Positions 21,084-31,409 of a DNA stretch of 39,015 bases are shown piece after piece (position 1 is the stretch's first letter; every line of letters begins with the position of its first letter). The stretch is from assembly GCA_011109175.1 (NCBI GenBank), contig RDEW01000004.1, positions 1,344,447-1,383,461 on the forward strand, in the 5' to 3' direction. This DNA comes from Dicyema japonicum (lineage: Eukaryota > Dicyemida > Rhombozoa > Dicyemidae). The notes below the pieces were generated by a model. That model ran no database searches, had not been told where the DNA came from, and saw nothing but the letters and a program-made list of their open reading frames with translations. The position numbers and the translations under genes are program-made.

Positions 21084-22226
21084 ACAATAATTCCACTTGT
21101 TTTACAAAGTTAATACCTGAACTCTTCTAAATCACAACCTTTAACTTTTTCCCCATACAACCTTTTCATTTTGTCATTCTCTTGGTTTATTGTCCCCTGA
21201 AAAAAATATTTCACATCCATTGACCCCAAAAAACATTCGACCAGAACTCCTTTGTGATCCTTTCCGAAATTCATTATCTCTTCTGCTTGAAAGTCTTTCA
21301 GTCTAAAGTTTTTTTTGGGAGATTGGTTTTCCTACTTTTCCGACTGATTTCTTTAGGAATGATTCTTTTTCCATCACTTTTCAATCTTAACTCAGTGAAA
21401 TGTAAAAACTCATGCAATATCTATCTTTCTAAATTGATAGCATCAAAAGAAAGCATTCAAATATCTTCAGATAATGTTCTAATCACTCGTGTTATAACAA
21501 TTAGTGGTTGTACCTACTAACTTGAGTTTATGTGTTATACATAAATAATTTTTACTTTTTCTAATCTGCACAATTCTTGCGTGATCGCCATTATTCCAGC
21601 TCTAAAAGTCTACGGTCGGGCGGATCAGGACATCTAAAAAGAGAACCAATAAATCCCGGACATCGAGTCACTTTCGACACAATTATCAACCAGTTTTTTA
21701 ACGGCATTTATAAATTCCAAATCCGTAACTGGGCCTTTCACCAGACTAGGAGTATGGCCGGTGATATAATACGTGTAGGTTTTTGAATTTTTAGTATTAA
21801 CAGGTCCTGTAGTTAATTCTATACTTTGGGAAGATGATGATTCCCAATGTCATGTTTTACACAATCATATCATAAAAGTTACACAGATTTTCAAGCATTA
21901 TGAAATCCTGTCTCCACTAAAAAATGTAAATTAATCAATTTCAATGGATGTTTAATATTTACTTCCCCCAATTTCATTCATTGTAAAAACCACCTTCCGT
22001 TTTGATTCTATTTACCTTATCAATATTCAGTATGTTAAGTTCATATCGATTAACATCATCCTCTATAAACCAGCGGAGCTTTTCCGAGTAAACTACTCTA
22101 ATAGCTACCAACCCAATAGAGGTCTGTGATTGCACGCTAGCAATATCACATACGTTTTGTCGATAATATAAAGATCTCGTATTCAAATCCGCTTCGTGAA
22201 TCTTTTGTAGTTCTTTAAAATCCCAG
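21084..22226 (-). CDS. unrecognised multi-exon gene
   Basis: I do not recognise this protein. Several minus-strand frames read like real exons and can be joined in part by short GT-AG introns. The first is 22226-21974 (FWDFKELQKIHEADLNTRSL, GLVAIRVVYSEKLRWFIEDD, NRYELNILNIDK). Around 21.62-21.92 kb is DFIMLENLCNFYDMIV, then across a 37-nt intron IELTTGPVNTKNSK, GPVTDLEFINAVKKLVDN and SMSGIYWFSF. Around 21.1-21.45 kb are ELRLKSDGKRIIPKEISRK and FGKDHKGVLVECFLGSMD. One A-run near 21.31 kb appears to shift the frame, and I could not close every junction. It converges on the WDR49-like gene with almost no spacer. No membrane or signal segment is obvious. Confidence 0.5.
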
Positions 22227-22314
22227 AATGAATTTTAATGATCCTATAAACGACGCAATTATTCGTATGAATCATTATAAGATAAATATAAGAAACTATA
22301 ATGGAGCAACATAA

Positions 22315-22639
22315 TAATAATAATAACAACCTTTTTCACGGAGCCGTGGTATTAGCTCCGCATAGGCAGGACACACACTTTATTTAAGTAAAGAACAGTT
22401 AATTTTAACTAATCGTAGAACCAAGGAATGATCTTCACTTCTTTTTTTTCTTTTTCTTGTGTGTGGTTCCTTTCTAGACAATCCAGTTCCGCAGTGAGAG
22501 TCCACTGATGACGGCGTCACTCGTTAAGCCTTTTTAGCATCGTAGATGCGTGGAACCTTCCACCAGGTGAACAGCAGCGAGATTTGAACCCGTAGCCTAA
22601 GCCACTTAAGCCCGACACCTAACCACTAAGCCACCCGGC
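22315..22639 (-). mobile_element. complete tRNA-derived SINE with target-site duplications
   Basis: Flanked by a perfect 13-bp direct repeat TGGAGCAACATAA (22302-22314 and 22640-22652). On the minus strand the head reads GCCGGGTGGCTTAGTGGTTA with a pol III A box (TGGCTTAGTGG, 22633-22623) and B box (GGTTCAAATCT, 22590-22580) at tRNA-like spacing. A body of about 200 bp follows, then AATAAAGTGTGTGTCC, a short GGAGC...GCTCC stem, and a TTATTATTATTAT tail. At least three diverged copies occur here (13640-13884, 14765-14900, 27600-27895). Together these features define an active-type SINE family. Confidence 0.9.
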
Positions 22640-22759
22640 TGGAGCAACATAAATAGAATCTAATATTTCAAAATACCAAAAATAAGTGATATTAAATTAA
22701 AATTAGAATTAATAAAAACATAATTAATTTCAGTGGTCAAATTTATAAAATTAGATTAA

Positions 22760-24690
22760 ATGTCCACATTCGAGCAGGTTATGCATTTTAGTCATAATTA
22801 CAGTTTAATGATGTGGCAATCACATTGGGAATAACTCCAACTGAAGTAACTCACGTTTGTTACCTAAAACTGGTTGAGGGGATCATATTCATAGGGAATT
22901 ACAAAGACATTGACTACACAGTTAGATTTCCACTATAAGCCCAGATTTCTTCATACGAATTAGCAAGTGTGACCAAGATTGGAGATTCCTCGCTCTCTCA
23001 AACTCTCAGACTGAAAACCAAATATTTTCTATGCTTCACAATCCGCTTTAACGACAGCAAAGACGCTTCTCTGGTACAGGCCATAATCTCCAACTTCCTC
23101 CAAATCTCCTCTTATGCTGAAGCAGTTGCCTTTTACCCACCAAACACTACTCAATTTCCTCCTATCAAAAGATTTGACCTCGAGCAGGAATATATCCGAA
23201 TGGGTCTACCAAATAACCATTGGAGGATCACAGGTCAACTAAATCTCGACTTTAAGGTAACACGTGTAATTTACGTGCTGCTCTGCTCGACGTATCCTGA
23301 TCTACTGGTTGTGCCCTCTAATGCGCCAGACAGACTAATTTTGGACAGTTCCACTTTCCGGAGTCGCAACAGAATCCCAGTTCTTTGCTTCTATCACCGA
23401 TCCTTAAAAGTAGTGGTACTCACTTTATTAGACTTCCCTTTGCCGGTCGAGCCAACCACTTTTGGGACTGAATAGCAGAAACGACAGTGACGAAAAACTC
23501 CTTGAGATTATCGGGGATTGCTCTGACTCACCGAAGAGACTGATTGTCATCGATAACCGCCCCAAAATAAATGCTTTAGCAAACAGAGCCGGGGGCAAGG
23601 GCTATGAACTTAAGCAGTTCTACCCCAACATAGAATTCGTTTTCAAATCTATCGAAAACATCCACGTGATGAGAAATAGCCTCAACAAACTCATCGACAG
23701 TTCTCTCTTGGCATATTTGTAGTTATTGAACAGAAAGGCAACTCTGTGGAAGCAATTTCCTCAAGCACGTGGTTTAATCATCTGCAGGCCATACTGGACT
23801 GTTCTGTTTTTATTGCCGAAGTAACTTTTTTTGTCACCTCAGCAATTGACTGGGGGATATAACGTGCTTGGCCATTGCTCAGATGGTTGGGACCGAACCT
23901 CGCAGACATGTGCTTTGGCATCTCTGTTGTTGGATCCATTCCATCGAACTATCGAGGGGTTCTGGGTATAGTTCTCTGATCAGTTTAGGCCCTGATCGAA
24001 CGGGAGTGGCTAGCTTTCGGACACCAGTTTGCTACAAGATGCGGACATTTCACTTCTGCTGCTGACCCCAAATTTATCTCCCCTGTTTTTGTCCAATTTA
24101 TGGACTGTGTGTGGCAAATATTCCTTCAATTTCCCTGTCTGTTTGAATTTGACGAGAGATTGCTCATTTTTATTGTTCAGCAGTCGATTTCTTGTTGCTT
24201 TGGGGAATTTTTGTACAATTCACTGAATGAACGGATTTCTGAGGGGTAATTTTGTTTGAATGACCTTAGTTTATATTTCAAGTCTGTCCCTTCTTTGTAT
24301 TCGTATGTGAAGTTTAATTTGGATAAATTCTCGAATAAATTGTACGACTCTGATAAGAACTTGAATTGTCGACCATTTCTTAAGCCAAACAGCGACACGA
24401 GGATTCTCCAGTTTTTGATTTTGTTCTATTTGACAGACTGTGGAGTCAGTTGTATCTTCGTGGGGGACGTGCTCGTGAGAATGACGCTCAGCTGACAAAG
24501 AATTTTGAGGCTGCCGTTGCGGATGAGGTCAGGTTAATAGCAGAGAAGGAAAAGCTTGAGGAGGTTTAGAGTTAACCAATTTTAGGATATTCGAAGTCTC
24601 GTAAAGGATAAGGGACTGAAAAGATGCAAAGAGCTGATTCTGGGATTGTCGAATGAAGACGTAGACGCTTTTGATAACATCAAATTTTAA
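22760..24690 (+). CDS. MTMR6/7/8: myotubularin-related phosphoinositide 3-phosphatase (MTMR6/7/8 type)
   Basis: Removes the 3-phosphate from PI3P and PI(3,5)P2 on endosomal membranes. ATG at 22760, stop TAA at 24688-24690, nine introns of 20-26 nt, 575 codons with stop. N-terminal PH-GRAM region ([27 protein letters not shown]), then the myotubularin domain: [89 protein letters not shown]. The active site [11 protein letters not shown] (about 23.88 kb) keeps the Cys and Arg of CX5R, so it should be catalytic. [29 protein letters not shown] and a Lys/Glu-rich C-terminal helix follow. Oddities: a GC-AG intron at 23711-23733, a 24-nt in-frame insertion at 23257-23280 that looks like an exonised intron, and an unclear splice at 24417-24436. 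ANRAAGKGYE-like and [10 protein letters not shown] wording favours MTMR6/7/8 over MTM1/MTMR2. Confidence 0.93.
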
Positions 24691-24744
24691 CATGTTTTGA
24701 GATTTCATTAAAATATTTTTATTTTTGACTTGTTTATCGATAAA

Positions 24745-25420
24745 TTTTATTTATTTTAATTTTCTGGGAGTAACCTTTGATCAGGGACTCACCTTTATCC
24801 GTCATGTTGAGAACATAGTAACTTCTGCTCTGAAGAAAATGAGATTTTTAAAAGTGCTCACAAAAACACTTAGAGACCAAACTGATGGCCTTGTCACGAT
24901 TTATGAACAATTTATTTGACCCACGATAACGTATGCAACTCCATCGTGGGCAATGCAGAAATCACGATCTTCCTCATTGAAACTATCCGCAATCAAGGAG
25001 ACCGCAATAAGGATAATTGGACCAGAACACAAAATCCAGCCCATTAAAAAATCTCTTAATCGAATTACAACGGAAACTCTTAAAGGAGGCTAGTTTACCG
25101 AGCTGCCCTCTATTCTATACACTATCGAAATATCTACAATCATACGGAAAGTTTGAGCCGATGCCATGTCCAATGAGAAAAGCTGCTCAGGATTCTCGAC
25201 CCCACCGGACTTGTCCTCTCCCTTGTCGGTCTGGGATCTCGAAATATCTACAATCATACGGAAAGTTTGAGCCGATGCCATGTCCAATGAGAAAAGCTGC
25301 TCAGGATTCTCGACCCCACCGGACTTGTCCTCTCCCTTGTCGGTCTGGGATCACTTAGTTAGTTAAGAACCTTTTATTTGTTTTCTTTGACCCAGTGATC
25401 CTGGGGGTAATAATAATGAA
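24745..25420 (+). mobile_element. LINE pol C-terminus with 3' end
   Basis: FLGVTFDQGLTFIRHVENIV, then SALKKMRFLKVLTK, a stop, and ITYATPSWAMQK are the RT thumb/post-RT region. A 114-bp tandem duplication (25125-25238, 25239-25352) follows, then GGGATCACTTAGTTAGTTAA and a GTAATAATAATGAAAATAAT tail. Same family layout as 12696-13216. Confidence 0.8.
25125..25352. repeat. 114-bp tandem duplication
   Basis: Two essentially identical copies near the 3' end of the LINE fragment, each starting TCGAAATATCTACAATCATA. 114 is a multiple of 3, so the long frames seen on both strands here are duplicated artefacts. Confidence 0.9.
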
Positions 25421-26478
25421 AATAATTTTAATTTAAAAAAATAACTAAAATAAATTGGCGGTCAATTTCAATTTATATCCTCTTTGAGACAGGCCCGTTC
25501 ATATATTCAGACACTTTGTAGTAAATAGTTTGGACCGTACCGGGCAGAGTTTCACACAAACGAGTGCATGATGCGCATAATATATGTTTTATTCTGTTTC
25601 CTTTTTTGTCAAAAGTGACTCCCATTTATTTTATGTATTCGACATAATTGACATCTTCTAGCCTCCTTTGTTGATTTCCGAACTTTTTTTCTCCATAAAT
25701 TATTGTGTTGGTTTTTACATCAGATAATCCCCGATGACTGCAACAACTCTTAATTTCATGAAAACAGGTTTACTTCCTTTTATGACCATCTTCGCATATT
25801 GAAGAGGATTTTATTAGTCCATTTGAAATGCATCTGTCGTTGTCAACATAAGTAAGGATTCCCCATTAAGATCTAGTCTCCCAAGAATAGGGTTGTTGCA
25901 GTTCACTGCAAAACTCTCTTTAGCTGGACTGAAAAAATAAAGGCACCTCTTCTGTAAAAGAGATATCATTGGTGTCTCTGTTTATTCGATCATGTTTGGA
26001 GGAAGTAGGAAAATACCTGCTTATCCCCATGGGTGGAAGTTAATAAATATTTGACAATCCCCTTATTTGTGTTGCAGTCAAACATCGTGTTTTTGAATTT
26101 AGGTCGTCACATGGAATTAAAACAGGATTAAAGTAGAGGATTGACGTTTCTGACAACTAAAGTTTCCAGGTTAAAGGGGTTTGAAGAAATGTTGTCTTAC
26201 ATTCACGATATCTTATATCCACTTTGTCAGCTCTCACCAAAAAGGTAAGCTTGTGATGCTTCTTTATAATAAAAAAAGAATTCAAAAGCAGAACCCTTAA
26301 TTTGTTTGTTTATTCACTAAGGTGACCAGATCTAATACCAGAATCATCACATCAAGTAAATCCAGATTATCATTCAACCATTCCTTGTTTAGTTGATTTA
26401 TAATTTCATCTAAAAATTTTTATTTCTACTCAGTCGTTATTTCCACTCAGTCAGTTTTCTTTAACTTTTTTGCAGTTC
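25421..26478 (-). pseudogene. possible fast-evolving gene or gene relic, unrecognised
   Basis: Minus-strand blocks look coding: NKEWLNDNLDLLDVMILVLD, LSETSILYFNPVLIPCDDL, KRCLYFFSPAKESFAVNCNN with PILGRLDLNGESLLMLTTTD, and GVTFDKKGNRIKHILCASCT. I could join only some with short GT-AG introns, and stops remain between others. No family recognised. It could be a real divergent gene or the decayed host of the neighbouring LINE. Confidence 0.3.
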
Positions 26479-26732
26479 TCTCACAGAGACCATACTGGGC
26501 TGATTGATATGTTTTTTTTGATGCAGTGACTTCGACAGTTGACTTATTTTGTCTGTGCATTTAGGCTCAGAGGACATGTCATTACAAGAATAGTCACTTT
26601 GGGCTTCTCACAGAGACCATACTGGGCTGATTGATATGTTTTTTTTGATGCAGTGACTTCGACAGTTGACTTATTTTGTCTGTGCATTTAGGCTCAGAGG
26701 ACATGTCATTACAAGAATAGTCACTTTGGGAG
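26479..26732. repeat. 127-bp tandem duplication
   Basis: Copies 26479-26605 and 26606-26732, starting TCTCACAGAGACCATACTGG, are virtually identical. No confident coding content. Confidence 0.9.
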
Positions 26733-27535
26733 TTCCTACATAATTAGGCTGTGAATATCTATCTCATAGGAGGTTTCTTGGCCCACTCAGTGGATTGGGG
26801 ATTGTCGTGGACGATTGGCATTCCTAGGCACTGTGAAAACCATCTCCGTTTGTGAGGGTCTTTGAGTCATGCTCCAATCGCATTTCGGATTTCGTTGACG
26901 ACCTTATTCATCTATTCTCTTTGACGTTCCATAGGTTTTGAAGGCGGTTTCTTCAATTTCTTCCGTCTTGCAAAATTAGCATTTGTGAAGTCAAAGTTAG
27001 AATGAGGAACGTGACATTCAAACGAGAAATTTTCTATGGGAGAATGGAAAAGTAGTTATCTCATAAGACTTTTTCCACCTTCACGGTAAAATCACAAGTA
27101 TTAAAGCTATTTTGAACTCGAAGAAAATGACGTGACAAGAAATCCACTGGGGTTCGAGGATAAACTGCAGCAGAAATTATTGTCCAACAAGGTCCTGAGG
27201 TCGAAAAAGGGTAACCCTTGAGCCTGGAGACGAACAAAGCGGTACTGATTGAGCTCCTTTTAGTTTATTGAAGGAAAACGTCCAAATCATTTCCCATAAT
27301 TTTGATACATGTCATCATAACGAAGGTCGATATTGAGTCTACCCAAAAAAGTCAAGGCTTTGGACATGACCTCATCTAGCATAGATCTCAAGGAATTATG
27401 CAAGATCCCAACGTGAGGAAATAACTTGAAGCAGAAAAGAAGTACAATGTCTGTCCCCGAAAGAAGATCAATACTTTCATGAAAATCGAAGGTTTTTTTT
27501 GGGGAACCGAGATTTTTCAATACTTTTCTGTATTC
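26733..27535 (-). mobile_element. probable LINE endonuclease region, decayed
   Basis: On the minus strand, SIDLLSGTDIVLLFCFKLFP, GRLNIDLRYDDMYQNYG, RLQAQGLPFFDLRTLL and SNFDFTNANFARRKKLKK, then EIRNAIG and RRWFSQCLG follow the order of a LINE apurinic-type endonuclease (DIV.L.ET.L, GDFNID., GL..., WW..EC). Key residues are altered (GRLNID for GDFNID) and frames change repeatedly, so it is inactive. This assignment is by pattern order and moderately certain. Confidence 0.45.
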
Positions 27536-27599
27536 ACAACGTTGTTTGTTAAGCGGAATTTAAAGATGTGTGGGTTTTTTTGATATTTACGTTTTTTGG

Positions 27600-27895
27600 T
27601 GGTCGGATGGGGCAGTGCAACAACTGCAGGGCAGGAGGCTTGATGACCCCCTAGTTAGAATCTCGCTGCTACATTCCTGTTTATGGTTCCAGGTATCTAA
27701 GATGTTTTGGCTTTGCGAGTGACAAGGTCAAAAGTGAACATTTCACTGTTGAACCAGATCGTTTATAAAAGACTCACACGCAAAGAAAGTGAAAGCATTC
27801 TTTGATTCTCCATCTATGATTAGTTATCATAACTGTTCTTTACTTAAATAAAGTGTGTGTCTTGCATGAGCGGAGCTATAGTTCCGAAAATACCG
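27600..27895 (+). mobile_element. SINE, diverged near-full-length copy
   Basis: AGAATCTCGCTGCTACATTC, GGTATCTAAGATGTTTTGG, GCGAGTGAC, then AACTGTTCTTTACTTAAATA, AAGTGTGTGTCTTGC and GCGGAGCTA follow the complete SINE from B box to 3' stem. The 3' block is almost unchanged (about 30 of 31 bases); the tRNA-like head is degraded. Confidence 0.8.
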
Positions 27896-28110
27896 TGATC
27901 GAAGTAACTATCAGATTCGATGGCGCTATTACGAACAGCGTTTGCGAAAGAAAATATTTTTTTATTAACCCCGGATACAACAAAAAAGAAGTTAACAGTG
28001 AACAAATAGTTAAGTGTATCCAGTTACCACTGTTACAGTGTCCTTCAACGTCACAAAAGTCCATACAGAACCAGCATGAAAGGTAAATACGTCCATTCCT
28101 TGCAGTTGAG
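27896..28110 (+). CDS. possible exon, unrecognised
   Basis: The plus frame gives VTIRFDGAITNSVCERKYFF and INPGYNKKE. A candidate 24-nt GT-AG intron (about 27990-28013) joins it to CIQLPLLQCPSTSQKS and a stop just after a second 23-nt candidate intron. No start codon is clear and the upstream part runs into the SINE. No family recognised. Confidence 0.25.
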
Positions 28111-28292
28111 AAAACTTCAGACCTATTTTGTACTGGTGAGCTACATGCTGTCACTTTTATTTATTTAATTTGAAACAAAAACATAGCACCACAGTAACAA
28201 CGGGTTCTCGTTGACTAAATTTTTTATTATCTTAAAAAATCAATACAGCATTTTAAATAAAAATGATATTCAAATTTAAATAAACAGAGTAA

Positions 28293-29632
28293 TCACCTTT
28301 GTGGCCGTCCATCCATTCGACTTTTTACAGCTCCAAAGGATATATTCTTAGCGAATCTTTTGGGAGAGTTCCCATGGGCCTTATCATTCAGCTTTTCTTC
28401 ATCAATAAACTTCCTTTTGGGGTAAGAAATATTCACATGGTCAAAAATACTGCTATAAACGAATATCAAACTTTTTTGATGGTTGTGGGTCCTCAACAAA
28501 CCATGAGTCGGCGAGAGCCTGATCCGTTGTCATCCTCTTGGTTGGATCCATCACCAACATTCCCGAGATCTGCAATTAACTTACAAAACCACCAGATTGA
28601 ATATTTTCTGAGACATTTTGTTGTACTCATACGACCTCAAGTGCATGCTCAACGAGCAGCCGGCATATCTGCGATAACTTCACAAATATACCGCGCCTTT
28701 TTAAAGTCCCTAATGAGAGTGTTGTACTCTGGCATCCTCACAAGGTCCTCCCAGTCTTTCTCTGAAAATAAGCACACAGATACCGTTAGGGAAGCCCATA
28801 ACTTGGAAGATCTTATTCAGCTGCTCATGCTGGTACGGACTCGTCGACTTTATGTTGTCCTGGAGACAGAAAAATAAGGGGTCAAAAGTTAAAAGTTCAG
28901 CAAAGATGCAGCCAATGGCCCAAATGTCTACCATACAACACTACCGAGTACCTATGGCCTTCGTGTAATGACGAGCACCAAGGAGTAGCTCAGGAGCTCT
29001 GTACCAGAAAGTCACGACGACTGGGTCAACGGCGGCCAGGGGCTTCAGGGGCTCGTGGAATATCCTGGCGAAACCGAGATCCGCAATTTTAACAGAACCT
29101 CGCTCAGGACCATCGCCCATCACTAGGATGTTTGCGGGTTTCTACTAAAAGGTCCATGATTACCAGATCTCTGTGAAGGACCCAGTTGTTGTGAAGATAC
29201 TGGATCCCTTTGAGTATCTGGTGCATCATTGATTTGATCATGGATGGTGGAAGTTGTAGAAATCCCTTCCTCATGCGGTGGTATCCGATGATGTGCTGGG
29301 GTTGAAAAAGAAAAGTACCCAGATGTCGAATTCTGCATAGTCCAGTAACAGAAAGATTTTCCGTTCCGTGGATGACAGGAAGACTTTGCGGAGACGGACG
29401 ATATTTTCGTTGTCAAGTTCGCGGAGAAGCTAAGGTGAAGAGAAGTGAGTACTGAGATCTCTCTACAGGCTGAGATCGAGAAACAGCTGTCGTCGATTTG
29501 TTTGAGGGCGTATTCTACGTTTGTTCGTTTGCACCGGGCTTTAAATACGTGGCCATATGTTCCTCTTCCGATCATTCGACCTTCATAGTCGAAAAGTTCT
29601 GATAAATTATCTCTCTTCTCTGTTAGTCCCAT
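28293..29632 (-). CDS. CDK8: cyclin-dependent kinase 8 (Mediator kinase)
   Basis: Kinase of the Mediator CDK8 module, nuclear, partnered with cyclin C. ATG at 29632, stop 28295-28293. Eight introns of 22-24 nt (29430-29452, 29296-29318, 29142-29163, 28928-28951, 28762-28783, 28669-28691, 28570-28592, 28450-28471) leave 1158 nt, exactly 386 codons. Motifs: [20 protein letters not shown] (Gly loop), VEYALKQI (Lys), ISACREIS (cyclin C-contacting helix, SMSACRE in vertebrates), [30 protein letters not shown] (DLG where vertebrates have DMG), [51 protein letters not shown]. The C-terminal tail is short and basic, without the long Gln-rich tail of vertebrates. An in-frame upstream ATG (29689) would add an unlikely AT-rich leader. 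Confidence 0.96.
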
Positions 29633-29689
29633 AATGTAAACAAAAACTGCTTTCAAATTTATTTTTATTAAATAAATTTTAATTTTCAT

Positions 29690-30132
29690 GTTAATTTAAA
29701 AATAAAATTTACCGATTTACGAATAATCCACTAGTAAGATTGACTACTTGATTGAAGATTTCTCTTCCCTTTTTCTAGGGCGTCATCGGATCACTCATCT
29801 CTAGAGACGCCCGATATCTGGTCTGCATTCAAATGGATCCATCTCAATTGGAGAGTATTTTACTCTATAACGTACTTTTTAGTGTAATGATGTCGTGCAT
29901 CGTTTCTTGATTGGCTAAAAATTGAAGAAAATGTCTAGATAGCAGAATACAAGATTATTTTTCCAGCCTGAAGTTTTTTTACGCTTAATGTTAGAAATTT
30001 ATCAGTGATTGGAAAAGAAACAACGTGTGACCATCATGGATGGGTAACCCAAATTGAGTTTTATTCAGCTTACTTATTATACTTGAGTGCTCACTAAATA
30101 AATTTTTTAGTTCAACAACATATTTTACACTA
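29690..30132. other. no gene seen
   Basis: Upstream of CDK8 and left of the pogo element; presumably contains the CDK8 promoter. No recognisable element. Confidence 0.4.
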
Positions 30133-31276
30133 CAGTCCGACCCCGTTTCAGGGCACACCCCGGCGGTCGGGCACCCCCGCTTTTCGGGGCATTTTTCATT
30201 TGGAGTCTATTTTCCAGCATTAATTTCCAAATTTGGAAATTTTCTGGAGCCCCAAACCGGGACACCAACATCAGAAAGACATAAATTATTTGATCACAAG
30301 TATTTGAAATATTCCAGAAATCAGAAAACATAATTTTCCAATATCAGTGACAATCATTAAAAAATAAACTTGGGAAATAAAATAAACCTTGCTATTTCAA
30401 AAATTCGGTATTTTATATTCAGCTTCCAAAAGTGCATGGATGACTGGGAACATATTACAAGCTGGTTATGCAAGCTGTGAGAAATTAGTTACTCAACAAA
30501 GAAAAATATTATTATTACTTGATAATGCAGGATGTCACAAAACTATTAAATGCTCCAATATCGAATTCTTTTTTTTGCCTAAAAATGCGACACTTTATAC
30601 ACAGCCACTAGATATAGGGATCATAAATAAATTCAAAAAATATTACTCAAATTTTTTAATCGAATTTTTATGTCTTCAGGACATCGAAAGTGATCAAAGA
30701 ACGTCTTTCAAGACTAAACCTTCGTCAGGTTGTAATGCTGGTTTCAAAAAGTTGGAATGAAGTAACAGAAATTTCAATCACAGATTGTTGGAAACAAATT
30801 GAAAAAAATTGAAAAAAATTGTAATGTCTTAAATATTGATGATCGCCTAACTGATGAAATAATGACCGAAGCTGTAAATGAAATATTAACCGAGGCTGAT
30901 GATGAAGAAACTATTGAATGCGACACTTTTATATATATTGGAGATATAGCTGAAAACGAGGACGTGACAGAGAAACAAATTCTGGAAACTTTGAATACTC
31001 TGGAACAGAAAATTTCCTGCATAACACCAAAGTCATTAAAAAAATTCTACGAATTCCGAATGACAGTAATGAGAAACATCCGAAATGGTTACAAAATTAG
31101 AGGAAAAATAACCGATTACTCTGTTAAAGAGCGACTTGATAGATATTATTATTCATAAAATAAAATCTCCTACCTTTTTTTTACATTTATATGGTTTAAA
31201 ATTAAAGATTTTAGAATATAAAAGACAATAACCCCTGTTTTCGGGGCACAAAGTGCCCAAAACCAGTGTTACACTG
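30133..31276 (+). mobile_element. pogo/Tigger-like DNA transposon, decayed
   Basis: Flanked by TA on both sides (30131-30132, 31277-31278). The left end CAGTCCGACCCCGTTTCAGG and the inverted right end CAGTGTAACACTGGTTTTGG share an imperfect TIR, with inner GGGGCAC motifs. Inside, a DDE_1-type transposase remnant (about 30400-30700) has ILLLLDNAGCHK (catalytic Asp) and FFLPKNATLYTQPLDIGIIN with KFKKYYSNFL. After stops, a C-terminal acidic stretch to 31158 (TDEIMTEAVNEILTEADDEE) follows. The N-terminal DNA-binding part is missing. At 1144 bp it is an internally deleted, frame-broken copy. Confidence 0.85.
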
Positions 31277-31409
31277 TATTTTGTTTGATATTTTTGAATT
31301 AATTTGCTATTCAAAAAATACATTTAAATCAATATTATGACTAGGGCGATTTTTTTACTTATAAATCCGAAATTTTGACCTAAAATTGACTTTATTGACT
31401 TTAAAAATT
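31277..31409. other. spacer, no gene seen
   Basis: AT-rich flank between the pogo element and the LINE fragment. Confidence 0.4.

Noticed and set aside
22580..22633. A tRNA gene on the minus strand
   Set aside because: A and B boxes are present, but the acceptor stem does not close and the sequence continues into a 325-bp unit with a TTA tail and target-site duplications. It is a SINE head.
25017..25358. A duplicated-motif protein
   Set aside because: Product of the 114-bp tandem duplication at a LINE 3' end; open frames exist on both strands.
28299..28877. A 192-codon plus-strand protein
   Set aside because: Antisense shadow of the CDK8 C-terminal exons; no family features.
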